Shown in pieces: positions 1 through 8,667 of a stretch of DNA of 64,000 bases. The DNA comes from Nocardia caishijiensis NBRC 108228 (GTDB lineage Bacteria > Actinomycetota > Actinomycetes > Mycobacteriales > Mycobacteriaceae). The notes beneath the pieces were generated by a model. The model ran no database searches and was not told the origin of the DNA. It worked only from the letters and a program-made list of their open reading frames with translations. The position numbers were made by a program, and so were the translations under genes. Numbering within the stretch: position 1 is the stretch's first letter; each line of letters starts with the position of its first letter. Where the stretch lies: positions 1 to 64,000 of the forward strand of contig NZ_BDBE01000036.1 in NCBI RefSeq assembly GCF_001612825.1. The letters are read 5' to 3'.

Positions 1-60
1 AATGCTGTCATGGCGAATTGTGGGGAATCCCGTTCGAGTCGGGTTACGGGCTCGCCATAA
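1..60. other. Upstream fragment, no supported gene
   Basis: One forward frame is open up to a TAA at 58-60, but its third-position GC is only about half, unlike genes here, so it is probably not the end of a gene. Bases 29-44 can fold into a hairpin (CCCG/CGGG around TTCGAGT) that resembles a tRNA T-arm, but the rest of a tRNA cannot be built. I see nothing else. Confidence 0.3.
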
Positions 61-69
61 ACTTCCTTC

Positions 70-855
70 GTGGCTGCCTACTCCGCTGACCTGGACCTCG
101 CTCTTCGATTGGCCGACGAGGCCGACGCCATTTCCAAGGTGCGTTTCGGGGCTGTCGACCTGAAGGTCGACTCGAAACCCGACCTCACGCCCGTCTCGGA
201 CGCGGATCTCGCGGTGGAGCAGGTGATCCGGCGGGTACTGGCGGAGGAACGGCCCGACGACGCCGTGTTGGGCGAGGAGTTCGGCGGCGACGCGGAGTTC
301 ACCGGCAGGCAGTGGGTGGTCGACCCGATCGACGGCACCAAGAACTTCGTCCGGGGCGTTCCGGTGTGGGCGAGCCTGATCGCGCTGCTCGAGGACGGTG
401 TTCCGGTGGTCGGCGTGGTCAGCGCGCCCGCGCTCGGCCGCCGCTGGTGGGCAGCCGCGGGCTCGGGCGCCTGGGCACAGGCGCATCCGGGCGCCCCGAA
501 ACCCGTCACCGTGTCGGCAGTGGCCGACCTGGACTCGGCGAGTCTGGCGTTCTCCTCCCTGTCGGGCTGGCACGAGCGGGGCCTGCGGGAGAAGTTCATC
601 GACCTCACCGACGAGGTGTGGCGGGTCCGCGGTTACGGCGACTTCTTCAACTACTGCCTGGTCGCGGAGGGTGCTGTGGACGTCGCCGCCGAACCGGAGG
701 TCTCGCTGTGGGACCTGGCAGCCCTCGACATCCTGGTCCGCGAGGCGGGCGGAGTGTTCACCTCCCTGGACGGCAAGTCCGGCCCGCACGGTGGCGACGC
801 GGTGGCGACCAACGGCTTGCTGCACCCCGAGGTCCTCGCCCGTTTGCAGGGGTGA
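70..855 (+). CDS. hisN: Histidinol-phosphatase (inositol monophosphatase family)
   Basis: A 261-residue protein of the inositol-monophosphatase superfamily. The metal-binding motif WVVDPIDGTKNFVRG (residues about 81-95) and the second motif LWDLAALDILVREAGG (about 217-232) are both present, with the upstream GEEFGG glutamate. The actinobacterial form with TKNFVRGVPVW is characteristic of HisN, which dephosphorylates L-histidinol phosphate in the penultimate step of histidine biosynthesis in the cytoplasm. It starts at GTG 70; no strong ribosome-binding site is visible. recQ follows on the same strand after 96 bp. An inositol-phosphatase role is the main alternative. Confidence 0.88.
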   Translation: MAAYSADLDLALRLADEADAISKVRFGAVDLKVDSKPDLTPVSDADLAVEQVIRRVLAEERPDDAVLGEEFGGDAEFTGRQWVVDPIDGTKNFVRGVPVWASLIALLEDGVPVVGVVSAPALGRRWWAAAGSGAWAQAHPGAPKPVTVSAVADLDSASLAFSSLSGWHERGLREKFIDLTDEVWRVRGYGDFFNYCLVAEGAVDVAAEPEVSLWDLAALDILVREAGGVFTSLDGKSGPHGGDAVATNGLLHPEVLARLQG

Positions 856-951
856 GACGAAGTTATCCACATGTGAGCAAATCCCGGTCACGGCCGTGAT
901 CGGGGTCGACGGACGGGCTGCGGTCCCGGCGCTCGCTCGTAGGATGGCCCG

Positions 952-2949
952 GTGAGCAATTCCGGCGCCACAGCCCCCGATGTCGACGACTTCCCACCGG
1001 AAGACTTCCCGCCCGACGACCCCTACTCGTCGGGCGGCGGCTACGTCTCCGAACACGATTTCGACGACACCGGCGGCTTCCACTTCGACGATCTTGCCCC
1101 CGCGACCCCCGGTCGAGCGGCGGCTCCCGCACGCGGTGAGACGGCTGAGGAGGTCTTACGCCGCGTCTTCGGCTACGACAGCTTCCGCGGCGATCAGGCC
1201 GCCATCGTCGAACAGGTCATCGGCGGTGGCGACGCCCTGGTTCTGATGCCGACCGGCGGCGGCAAATCGCTGTGCTACCAGGTGCCCTCACTGGTCCGCC
1301 CCGGCGTCGGTGTCGTGGTGTCGCCGCTGATCGCGCTGATGCAGGACCAGGTCGACGCGCTGAGTGCCCTCGGCGTGCGAGCCGGGTTCCTCAACTCCAC
1401 CCAGTCGCCCGATCAGCGCCGCACGGTGGAGGCCCAGTTCGTCTCGGGCGACCTCGACCTGCTGTATCTGGCGCCGGAACGCCTGCGTCTGGAATCCACG
1501 CTTCGCCTGCTCGATCGCGGCACGGTCGCGCTGTTCGCCATCGACGAGGCGCACTGTGTGTCGCAGTGGGGCCACGATTTCCGGCCCGATTACCTGGCGC
1601 TGTCGCTGCTGCACGAACGCTGGCCCGACGTGCCGCGCATCGCGCTCACCGCCACCGCCACCGCGAAAACCGCCGCCGAGATCGTCGAACGACTCGACCT
1701 GGGCGAGGCGAAGCAGTTCGTCGCCAGCTTCGACCGGCCCAACATCCAGTACCGGATCGAGGGCAAGAACCGTCCCGACCGGCAACTGCTGGAGTTCATC
1801 CGCACCGAGCACCCCGGCGACGCGGGCATCGTCTACTGCCTTTCGCGCAATTCGGTGGAGAAGACCGCAGCCATGCTCAACGAGAACGGTGTGCGTGCGG
1901 TGCCGTACCACGCGGGCCTGGACAACCGGGTGCGCGCGGAGAATCAAGCGCGTTTCCTGCGCGAGGACGGTTTGGTCGTCGTGGCGACCATCGCCTTCGG
2001 CATGGGCATCGACAAACCCGACGTGCGGTTCGTCGCCCATCTCGACCTGCCGAAATCGGTGGAAGGCTACTACCAGGAGACCGGCCGCGCCGGGCGCGAC
2101 GGTCTGCCGTCGACGGCGTGGATGGTCTACGGGCTGGCCGATGTGGTGCAGCAGCGCAAGATGATCGACTCCAGCGAGGGCGACGCCGCGCACCGCCGAC
2201 AACTGCAACTGCACCTGGACGCCATGCTCGCGCTGTGCGAGACGGTCAACTGCCGACGCGCGCAACTGCTGAACTACTTCGGTCAGCAGCCGACCGGACA
2301 GGGATGCGGCAACTGTGACGTGTGCCTGAACCCACCCGAAACCTGGGACGGCACGGTCCCCGCGCAGAAACTGCTCTCCACGGTGCTGCGGCTCAAACGT
2401 GAACGCGGACAAGCCTTCGGCGCCGGTCACCTCGTCGACATCTTGCTCGGCAAGACCAACCCCAAGATCACTCAGCACCGCCACCACGAGCTCACCGTGT
2501 TCGGTATCGGCACCGACCTGCGCGACACCGAGTGGCGCGGGGTTGTCCGTCAGCTGCTGGCGGGCGGTTTCCTCGCGGTCCAGGGCGAATACGGCGTACT
2601 CGCCCTCACCGACGCGGGCAACGAGGTGCTCTTCCAGGGCCGCACGGTGGCTCTGCGTCGCGAACCCGAACGTCCGACCAGACCCGCGCGTGCCCCGAAG
2701 GCGGCCAAGGCGGCCGTCGACCTGCCCGCCGGTGATGTGCCGCTGTTCGAACGCCTTCGGGCCTGGCGCGCGGCCACCGCCAAGGAACAGGGCGTGCCCG
2801 CCTACGTGGTGTTCCACGATGCGACCCTGCGCGAGATCGCGGCCCGCAAACCGGGCGACCTGGCCGCTCTCGGCACGGTCGCCGGAGTTGGCGAGAACAA
2901 GCTGGCCAAGTACGGGGAGGGAGTGCTCGCCACGCTGGCAGGCGACTAG
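952..2949 (+). CDS. recQ: ATP-dependent DNA helicase RecQ
   Basis: A 665-residue RecQ helicase that unwinds DNA 3'-5' in repair and recombination. After an acidic, Gly/Asp-rich N-terminal extension of about 60 residues come the Walker A motif MPTGGGKSLCYQVP (about residue 99), the DEAH box IDEAHCVSQWGHDFRPDY (about 196), and the motif VI arginine finger ETGRAGRDG. A four-cysteine zinc site (CRRAQLLNYFG...CGNCDVC) leads into the RQC winged helix, and a C-terminal HRDC domain (about 585-660) ends the protein. This is the full-length bacterial architecture. It starts at GTG 952. Confidence 0.95.
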   Translation: MSNSGATAPDVDDFPPEDFPPDDPYSSGGGYVSEHDFDDTGGFHFDDLAPATPGRAAAPARGETAEEVLRRVFGYDSFRGDQAAIVEQVIGGGDALVLMPTGGGKSLCYQVPSLVRPGVGVVVSPLIALMQDQVDALSALGVRAGFLNSTQSPDQRRTVEAQFVSGDLDLLYLAPERLRLESTLRLLDRGTVALFAIDEAHCVSQWGHDFRPDYLALSLLHERWPDVPRIALTATATAKTAAEIVERLDLGEAKQFVASFDRPNIQYRIEGKNRPDRQLLEFIRTEHPGDAGIVYCLSRNSVEKTAAMLNENGVRAVPYHAGLDNRVRAENQARFLREDGLVVVATIAFGMGIDKPDVRFVAHLDLPKSVEGYYQETGRAGRDGLPSTAWMVYGLADVVQQRKMIDSSEGDAAHRRQLQLHLDAMLALCETVNCRRAQLLNYFGQQPTGQGCGNCDVCLNPPETWDGTVPAQKLLSTVLRLKRERGQAFGAGHLVDILLGKTNPKITQHRHHELTVFGIGTDLRDTEWRGVVRQLLAGGFLAVQGEYGVLALTDAGNEVLFQGRTVALRREPERPTRPARAPKAAKAAVDLPAGDVPLFERLRAWRAATAKEQGVPAYVVFHDATLREIAARKPGDLAALGTVAGVGENKLAKYGEGVLATLAGD

Positions 2950-2999
2950 CCGGAAGGGAACTCGCGACGGATCAGGGGGTGCCACGTTAGTGTCGATTC

Positions 3000-3230
3000 A
3001 TGGCCAATGGTGAAGGCTCCGAGGGAGAAACGTCGGGTGGCGCGAGCTCGGGCGGCACGGATACCCCCGCGCCGATGCCGCACCGGCACGTCGACCCGGC
3101 GGTCGCGCCCTCCTTGCTCGGTGGCCATCGTCCGGTGCACCGGGGCAGACCACGCTGGTCGACGGTGGCGCTCGTTCTCGTCTTCGCGTCCGCGCTCACC
3201 CTCTACCTCCTGCTGCGTCCGGGCGGCTGA
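3000..3230 (+). CDS. Small single-pass membrane protein, unknown
   Basis: A 76-residue predicted protein with a Gly/Ser/Pro/His-rich hydrophilic N-terminus and one hydrophobic helix (about residues 53-72, STVALVLVFASALTLYLLL) just before the C-terminus. It begins at ATG 3000, 50 bp after recQ on the same strand. I recognise no family. The tail-anchored layout and good codon bias support a real gene, but it is short. Confidence 0.5.
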   Translation: MANGEGSEGETSGGASSGGTDTPAPMPHRHVDPAVAPSLLGGHRPVHRGRPRWSTVALVLVFASALTLYLLLRPGG

Positions 3231-3400
3231 CCCGCCCGCGACCGTAAGGTTTGTGATGGCGTGGACCAGCACCGCGCACCGCGCCCTTGTGAATTCCGGT
3301 AGCCGCACGTCATAGTCCTTCCCGCGTCGCGATGCACGGCGCACCGTTGGCCTCCTCGACCGATCGAACGGTGATCGGTCCGCGCGAGGAGGCGACGGCG

Positions 3401-4018
3401 ATGGTGTGGACCAAGTGGGCGATCCGAGGGGTGTGCACGGCCCTTGCCGCGACGGGATTCGTCTGTGCCGCACCACAATCGGTGTCGGCGGAGCCGTCGG
3501 CGGTCACGGTGATCCAGGATCTGCGCCGGATCGTCGCCCCCACCCTGCCCGGTACCTATGGCGGTGAGACAGCGGTGGTCATCCTCGGCTACGGACTCAC
3601 CCCGGAGGGCACCATGCGCGAGGAACTGCTGCGCCGGTTGCGAGCCGGGTATGTGCAGGCGGTGTTCGCCCCCTGGTCGCCGATCATCGTCACCGGCGGC
3701 AACCCACAGGCGGGTCGCAGCGAAGCCGACGCGATGGCGAGCTGGCTCGAGGAGGCGGGCATCGAGCCAGCCCGCATCCTGCGCGAGCCACACGCCGACT
3801 CCACCGTCGGAAACGCCGACCTCACCGCCGTCCTGATGACCGAACACCACCTGACCTCGGCGGTCCTGGTCACCTCCGCCGACCACGTCGCCCGTGCCCG
3901 CGCCGCTTTCGACGCGGCGGGTGTCCAAGTGGTCGGCGAACTGACTCCCGACACCGCCCCCTGGCCGCACCTGCCGCTGAGCATCGATCAGTTCGGTCCC
4001 GTACTGCCCACGGACTAG
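3401..4018 (+). CDS. Secreted YdcF/SanA-like DUF218 protein
   Basis: A 205-residue protein with a Sec-type signal peptide (hydrophobic core about residues 8-26, AxA-type end near VSAEP) followed by a DUF218 (YdcF/SanA) fold: VVILGYGL, then IIVTGGNPQAGRSEADAMASWL and a later ADHVARARAAF segment. DUF218 proteins have a Rossmann-like fold and are linked to envelope functions; the activity here is not known. I chose ATG 3401 because GAGGAGG lies nine bases upstream and the signal peptide then begins at residue 1. An upstream in-frame start at 3332 would add 23 residues unlike a signal peptide. Confidence 0.72.
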   Translation: MVWTKWAIRGVCTALAATGFVCAAPQSVSAEPSAVTVIQDLRRIVAPTLPGTYGGETAVVILGYGLTPEGTMREELLRRLRAGYVQAVFAPWSPIIVTGGNPQAGRSEADAMASWLEEAGIEPARILREPHADSTVGNADLTAVLMTEHHLTSAVLVTSADHVARARAAFDAAGVQVVGELTPDTAPWPHLPLSIDQFGPVLPTD

Positions 4019-4142
4019 CCGAGGCCGCGGCCACTGTGATCGCACACAGTATTCCGTGACTGTCTCGACGGCCACCGGCACCTGGGCCGATCGTAGGGGC
4101 AGGGACCCCGAGTCCTCTCCCGCAACTTCGAGGTGACACCAG

Positions 4143-5081
4143 ATGCAGCTCCACCTGTCCGACCGCGACATCCTCGCCGAGCTCGAATCGACGGCCGAGG
4201 ACAACCTCAACGACCACCTGGCCAAGGCCAAGGACTGGAACCCGCACGACTACGTGCCGTGGGACGAGGGCCGCAACTTCGCCGCCATGGGTGGCATCGA
4301 TTGGGAACCGGGGCAATCGAGGCTCAGCGAGGTGGCGCGGGCGGCCATGATCACCAACCTGCTCACCGAGGACAACCTGCCCTCCTACCACCGCGAACTC
4401 GCCGACACCTTCGGTCTCGACAATGCCTGGGGCACCTGGGTCGGGCGCTGGACCGCCGAGGAGAACCGGCACGGCATCGTCATGCGCGACTACCTCGTGG
4501 TGACCCGCGCGGTCGACCCGGTGGCCCTGGAACAGGCGAGGATGGCCCACATGACCGCCGGTATCGCCAAGCCGGAGAAAGGTTCCCAGTTCCTGCGCGG
4601 CGTCGCCTACGTCACCTTCCAGGAACTGGCCACCCGCATCAGCCACCGCAACACCGGCACCCTGTGCGGTGACCCGGTCGCCGACCGGATGCTCGCCCGC
4701 ATCGCGGCCGACGAGAACCTGCACATGATCTTCTACCGCAAACTGTGCGGCGCGGCCCTCGACCTCACCCCCGACGCGGCCATGTCCGCGATCACCGACG
4801 TCATCCTGCGTTTCCAGATGCCCGGCCTCAACCAGCCCAACTTCCGCCGCAACGCCGTCCTGCTCGCCAAGCACGGCGTCTACGACCTGCGTCAGCACCT
4901 CGACACGGTGCTGCGACCGGTCCTGCGGACCTGGAAGATCTTCGAACGCTCCGACTTCGGCCCCGAGGGCGAACGGGCCCGCGACGAACTGCACGCCTAC
5001 CTCACCGATCTCGAGGTGAAGGCCGCCCGCTTCGAGGAACAGCGCGACCGCGCCCTGGCCAGGGCGGCCGCCCGCGCCTGA
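4143..5081 (+). CDS. Acyl-ACP desaturase (soluble diiron, DesA type)
   Basis: A 312-residue soluble type 2 fatty-acid desaturase of the ferritin-like diiron family (DesA1/DesA2 of mycobacteria). The two carboxylate-bridged motifs are visible: EENRHG (about residue 107) and DENLHM (about 191), with the preceding glutamates in LTEDNLPSYH and FQELATRISH. These enzymes put double bonds into acyl-ACP chains, feeding membrane lipid and mycolate synthesis. The C-terminus is an Arg/Glu/Ala helix. The gene starts at ATG 4143. Confidence 0.9.
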   Translation: MQLHLSDRDILAELESTAEDNLNDHLAKAKDWNPHDYVPWDEGRNFAAMGGIDWEPGQSRLSEVARAAMITNLLTEDNLPSYHRELADTFGLDNAWGTWVGRWTAEENRHGIVMRDYLVVTRAVDPVALEQARMAHMTAGIAKPEKGSQFLRGVAYVTFQELATRISHRNTGTLCGDPVADRMLARIAADENLHMIFYRKLCGAALDLTPDAAMSAITDVILRFQMPGLNQPNFRRNAVLLAKHGVYDLRQHLDTVLRPVLRTWKIFERSDFGPEGERARDELHAYLTDLEVKAARFEEQRDRALARAAARA

Positions 5082-5129
5082 TCCGGCCATGGAATAAACC
5101 GCTGGCGCCGTCACTTACAGTTGACCGTT

Positions 5130-5603
5130 ATGAAGGAGAAAGGCCGGAAGGTCATCGCGACCAACCGCAAGGCCCGGCACAACTACACGATCCTCGACAC
5201 CTACGAGGCGGGGATCGCGCTGGTCGGCACCGAGGTGAAGAGCCTGCGTGAGGGCAAGGCCTCGCTCGTCGACGCCTTCGCGACGGTCGACAACGGCGAG
5301 GTGTGGCTGCGTGGCCTGCACATCCCCGAGTTCAGCCACGGCACCTGGACCAACCACTCGCCCCGGCGCACCCGCAAGCTGCTGTTGCACAAGCGCGAGA
5401 TCGAGCACCTGGTCGGCAAGTCCCGCGAGGGCAACCAGACGCTGGTGCCGCTGTCGATGTACTTCTCCGACGGCAAGGTGAAGGTGGAGTTGGCCCTGGC
5501 CAAGGGTAAGCAGGACTACGACAAACGCCAGGATCTGGCTCGCCGCCAGGCCGAGCGTGAGGTCACCCGCGAGATCGGTCGGCGGGTGAAGGGTATGCGT
5601 TGA
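5130..5603 (+). CDS. smpB: SsrA-binding protein SmpB
   Basis: The tmRNA-binding partner for trans-translation, which brings tmRNA to stalled ribosomes. Signature segments are present: NRKARHNY near the N-terminus, GTEVKSLREG, HGTWTNHSPRRTRKLLLH, and the basic tail KRQDLARRQAEREV ending GRRVKGMR. Length (157 residues from ATG 5130) matches the family. A TTG three codons upstream (5121) would give 160 residues; neither start has a clear ribosome-binding site, so a near-leaderless transcript is possible. The tmRNA gene itself lies about 2.4 kb downstream. Confidence 0.95.
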   Translation: MKEKGRKVIATNRKARHNYTILDTYEAGIALVGTEVKSLREGKASLVDAFATVDNGEVWLRGLHIPEFSHGTWTNHSPRRTRKLLLHKREIEHLVGKSREGNQTLVPLSMYFSDGKVKVELALAKGKQDYDKRQDLARRQAEREVTREIGRRVKGMR

Positions 5604-6463
5604 TCTCCGTCGTTCTCGCCCTGGTCGCGGCGGCGGGATACGGAGTCAGCGATTTCTTCGGCGGCATCGCGGCCCGCAGAGTCACCGCTCTGCGGGTCGT
5701 TGTCGTTTCCTATCCGTGGTCGGTGCTGCTGGTCCTGTTGATCGCACCGCTGGTCGGCGGCCATCCCGACACCGCGTCGATGCTCTGGGGGTTGGCCGCG
5801 GGCGTGGCGAGTGGGCTCGCGGTGTGGTGGTTCTACGCCGCGCTCGCCGACGGGCCGATGGCCGTGGTTTCGCCGGTCACGGCGGTCCTGGTGGCGGGTA
5901 TCCCGGTGGTCGCGGGCTTCTTTCTCGGTGAACGACCCGGCCCGGCCGCGATCGCGGGCATCGCGCTGGCGCTGGTCGCGGTGGTGCTGGTGAGCCGCGA
6001 GGCCCCCGACGAGACCACCGAGGAGATCATCGGCGGTCGGCCGCTGCGTTTCTCCCGGCGCGTCGCCCTGCTGACCGTCGGTTCCGGCGCCGCGTTCGGG
6101 TTCGCGTTCTACTTCCTGCACGAAACGGATCCGTCGGCCGGTCTGTGGCCGCTGCTCGGTCAGCGTGGCGCGGCGACGGCAGTGGTGTGGATCTGCGCGC
6201 TCGCGGCCGGTCAGTTCGCCGGTCTGCGCGGCGAACCACTGCGGTTGGCGCTGTGGATCGGGGTGCTCGACGTGATCGCCAACGCCGCCCTGCTCTACGC
6301 TTTCCACGGCGCGATGCTGTCGGTGGTGAGCGTGATCGGTTCGCTCTATCCCGCCGCCACTGTGGTGTTGGCGATGGTGCTGCTCGGTGAACGGATCAGT
6401 CGTACCCAGAAGCTCGGGCTCGGCCTGGCACTCGCGGCGGTCGCGATGATCGCCGCGAGCTGA
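5600..6463 (+). CDS. EamA/DMT-family transporter
   Basis: A 287-residue integral membrane protein with about ten hydrophobic helices arranged as two EamA repeats (residues 1-135 and 150-287), typical of drug/metabolite exporters. The conserved repeat ends are visible as GFFLGERPG and VLLGERISRTQKLGLGLALAAVAM. The TTG start at 5600 overlaps the smpB stop codon, so the two are probably translationally coupled. The substrate cannot be told from sequence. Confidence 0.8.
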   Translation: MISVVLALVAAAGYGVSDFFGGIAARRVTALRVVVVSYPWSVLLVLLIAPLVGGHPDTASMLWGLAAGVASGLAVWWFYAALADGPMAVVSPVTAVLVAGIPVVAGFFLGERPGPAAIAGIALALVAVVLVSREAPDETTEEIIGGRPLRFSRRVALLTVGSGAAFGFAFYFLHETDPSAGLWPLLGQRGAATAVVWICALAAGQFAGLRGEPLRLALWIGVLDVIANAALLYAFHGAMLSVVSVIGSLYPAATVVLAMVLLGERISRTQKLGLGLALAAVAMIAAS

Positions 6464-6466
6464 GTC

Positions 6467-7765
6467 CTACAGCCGGGTGCAGGGCTCGTGCAGTCCGAGC
6501 CTGGGCAGCGTCGAACCCTGATAGCCGACCGCGACCGGCCGTGCGCCCATCGGCGCGCTGTCGTCGGGCTGGAACACCACGGTCCACTCCTTGCTCAGGT
6601 CGGGGGCATCCGAACCGACCGGGTGGATGGCGACGATGCCTTCGCCGTCGGGCTTAAGACCCTCGGCGGCGCGCCGCAGTCCCGCCCGGGTGAGCTCGCC
6701 GCGCTCCGCGGCCTCGGTGAGCAGTGCTTTCAGCGGGTAGGAGATGGCCCAGCCCAGCGAATAACCGAAGTTGGACGGTTCGTGATCGGTCGCGTTCCGC
6801 GCCTTCTGCGCGCCCACGCTGTCGCCGGTCCAGCTGTCGACCGGGGTCATGTAGTTGTAGCGAGCGGCGAGCGCCGGAGCGGCGGGGGTCTGGTTCAGCG
6901 CGGCATTCCAGGTGGGCAGCGAACCGAGGAAGCGGCCGGTGAACCCGGCGCGCACCAGCTTGCCCACGATCTCCGCCGTCTCGGCGGGCCCGGTGGCCAG
7001 CATCACCAGATCGGGATCGGCGGCGAGTACTTCCTGCACCGGACCGTCCTGGTTGCCCACCTCGCCGTTGGGTCCGGTGTCGATGCGGTCGGCGATGGTC
7101 GCGCCGTTGGCCAGCGCCCACTTCAATGCGCCGCTGGCGTAGTCACCGCCGTAATTGCCCCGGTAGGACACCACCGCGATGTTGGTCGGTGCGTAATGGT
7201 TCTCGGCGAACCAGTCCAGCCCCATCACCGCTTCGGTGCAGTAGGAGTAGCCCGCGCTGAGCACCAGATTGCGGTCGGCGCTGCGGTAGTTCCAGCCCGA
7301 CCACTGGGTGGCCGCGGTGCTCACCATGTCGTCGGCGTCCATCTGGTTGAGCATCGCGATGGTCTGTGAGGTGCCGAAACTCATCGCGAGGGCGAGCACA
7401 TGCGGCTCGATCTCGAGGTAGCCCGAACGGTGCCTGCCCGGGTCGAGGGAGGTGTTGCGGCTGTGGGTGGTGATGTCGATGTCGTAGCCGCCGATGCCGC
7501 CCGACTCGTTGACCTGCTTCCAGAACGCCAGCTGTCCCTCGTTCATCGAGGAACCGAGCGGCGAGAACGGCCCGTCGGCCAGGTCCGAGAGCACCCCGAG
7601 ATACAGGCAGCCGCGATCGGGGTGCGCGGAACCGGGGCAGGGTTGACTGCTCACACCGGGACCGTGCCCCGATTCACCAGCCGAACACGCCGCGGCGAGC
7701 ACAAGCCCGGCAACGGCCGGAATCACCGCGACTCGGCGCAGCCCACGCCGACGGGGGAATGCCAT
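6467..7765 (-). CDS. Lipoprotein substrate-binding protein, branched-chain amino acid ABC type
   Basis: A 432-residue lipoprotein of the periplasmic-binding-protein type 1 class (Peripla_BP_6/LivK-like). The signal peptide ends in the lipobox LVLAAACSAG, so the mature protein is tethered by Cys near residue 28. The body has the family's domain pattern (YLGVLSDL, FGTSQTIAMLNQM, VVSYRGNYGGDYASGALKWA, DLVMLATGPAETAEIVGKL). ATG 7765 is preceded by AAGGAG eight bases upstream. No permease or ATPase gene lies beside it, so it is an orphan receptor or works with components encoded elsewhere. Confidence 0.8.
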   Translation of the reverse strand: MAFPRRRGLRRVAVIPAVAGLVLAAACSAGESGHGPGVSSQPCPGSAHPDRGCLYLGVLSDLADGPFSPLGSSMNEGQLAFWKQVNESGGIGGYDIDITTHSRNTSLDPGRHRSGYLEIEPHVLALAMSFGTSQTIAMLNQMDADDMVSTAATQWSGWNYRSADRNLVLSAGYSYCTEAVMGLDWFAENHYAPTNIAVVSYRGNYGGDYASGALKWALANGATIADRIDTGPNGEVGNQDGPVQEVLAADPDLVMLATGPAETAEIVGKLVRAGFTGRFLGSLPTWNAALNQTPAAPALAARYNYMTPVDSWTGDSVGAQKARNATDHEPSNFGYSLGWAISYPLKALLTEAAERGELTRAGLRRAAEGLKPDGEGIVAIHPVGSDAPDLSKEWTVVFQPDDSAPMGARPVAVGYQGSTLPRLGLHEPCTRL

Positions 7766-7942
7766 CAATCAACTCCTTGGTCCAGCCGCCCAGGCGATCT
7801 CGCTTCTCCCGGTGCGACCGATCGAGAACGATACTCGCCCCCACCGACTGTGCCGGACCAATTGGCCGGTTCGCTACCCGGTCACCACGGCGCCACCGCG
7901 CGCTGGCAGAGATAAGGGGAAGAAACGGCGAAGCGTGGGTGT

Positions 7943-7948
7943 TAATAT
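7943..7948 (+). promoter_or_regulatory. Candidate -10 box of tmRNA promoter
   Basis: TAATAT lies 28 bases upstream of the mature tmRNA 5' end. This is a reasonable place for a promoter whose transcript is trimmed by RNase P. No convincing -35 box is visible. It sits in the 208-bp gap between the divergent lipoprotein gene and ssrA. Confidence 0.4.
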
Positions 7949-7976
7949 GACTAGCCCGCAAGGCGCGGGCACGTAC

Positions 7977-8345
7977 GGGGCTGAACGGTTTCGACTGCGT
8001 ACGTTGATTCAGGGGAAGCGTGTCGGTGCAGGCAAGAGACCACCGTAAGCGTCGTTGCAACCAATTAAGCGCCGATTCCAATCAGCGCGACTACGCTCTC
8101 GCTGCCTAAGTAGCGAAGCGTGTCTGTCAGTCCGGGTTCGTCCCTCGACCCGGGTACTGGCATCAGCTAGAGGGAATCACCGTCCAGGTCGGTCGCGGAT
8201 CTGGGCGGGACATCCAACAGCGACTGGGATCGTCATCCGAGCTTGTTCGCGAGACCCGGAGATCCGAGTAGAGACACAGCGAACTGCACACGGAGAAGCC
8301 CTGAAGATGCGGCGGAGGACCCGGGTTCGATTCCCGGCAGCTCCA
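7977..8345 (+). ncRNA. ssrA: Transfer-messenger RNA (tmRNA)
   Basis: The 5' end GGGGCTGAACGGTTTCGACT and 3' end GGTTCGATTCCCGGCAGCTCC are diagnostic of tmRNA. GGGGCTG (7977-7983) pairs with CAGCTCC (8338-8344) to form the acceptor stem, followed by discriminator A 8345. The tag reading frame runs 8071-8109 from the resume codon GCC: ADSNQRDYALAA then TAA. The tag ends in the ALAA degron read by ClpXP-type proteases. Length is about 369 nt. It works with SmpB (5130-5603). Confidence 0.97.
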
Positions 8346-8351
8346 CTGAAG

Positions 8352-8386
8352 AGCCCCTCACCTGACACGCAGGTGAGGGGCTTTTT
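8352..8386. terminator. Strong hairpin terminator between ssrA and the DUF5302-like gene
   Basis: A perfect 13-bp stem (AGCCCCTCACCTG, 8352-8364, with its complement 8370-8382) and a five-base loop are followed by a T-run on the plus strand. It ends ssrA and also lies just past the stop of the minus-strand gene at 8394, so it may serve both. Confidence 0.88.
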
Positions 8387-8393
8387 CGTGGGA

Positions 8394-8579
8394 TCAGCCG
8401 CCCGCGCGGCGGCGGAAGGTGCGTTTGCCGCCGGCCGCGGCGGAGGTGCCGCGGAGTTTGGCTTCGTTCTGGGCGGCACCGGCCAGGGAGGCGTTGCCGT
8501 TCTTGCGTTCGAGGGCTTCGCGGAACTTGCGTTTGGTCGCCTCGGCGGGGGACTCGGTCGGGTTTTCGTCTTCGGACAT
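8394..8579 (-). CDS. Small DUF5302-like protein
   Basis: A 61-residue hydrophilic basic/acidic protein: MSEDENPTESPAEATKRKFR at the start and a GKRTFRRRAGG tail. The central block KFREALERKNGNA and the RRRAG end match the small actinobacterial DUF5302 family as I recall it, whose function is unknown. It starts at ATG 8579 and is convergent with ssrA across the shared hairpin. It is too short for many gene finders but is well supported by its composition and position. Confidence 0.68.
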   Translation of the reverse strand: MSEDENPTESPAEATKRKFREALERKNGNASLAGAAQNEAKLRGTSAAAGGKRTFRRRAGG

Positions 8580-8667
8580 GTGGGTAAGCCTGCCATCTGT
8601 GTGGGGGTGGTGAGACCTGCTCGGTACGATCCAGCCAGGGCGGGGGCCGGGTAGGAGGGACGCGGGC

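Noticed and set aside
29..57. Possible tRNA 3' end upstream of hisN
   Set aside because: A T-loop-like TTCGAGT hairpin exists, but the T-stem has a mismatch and no acceptor, D or anticodon arm can be placed consistently.
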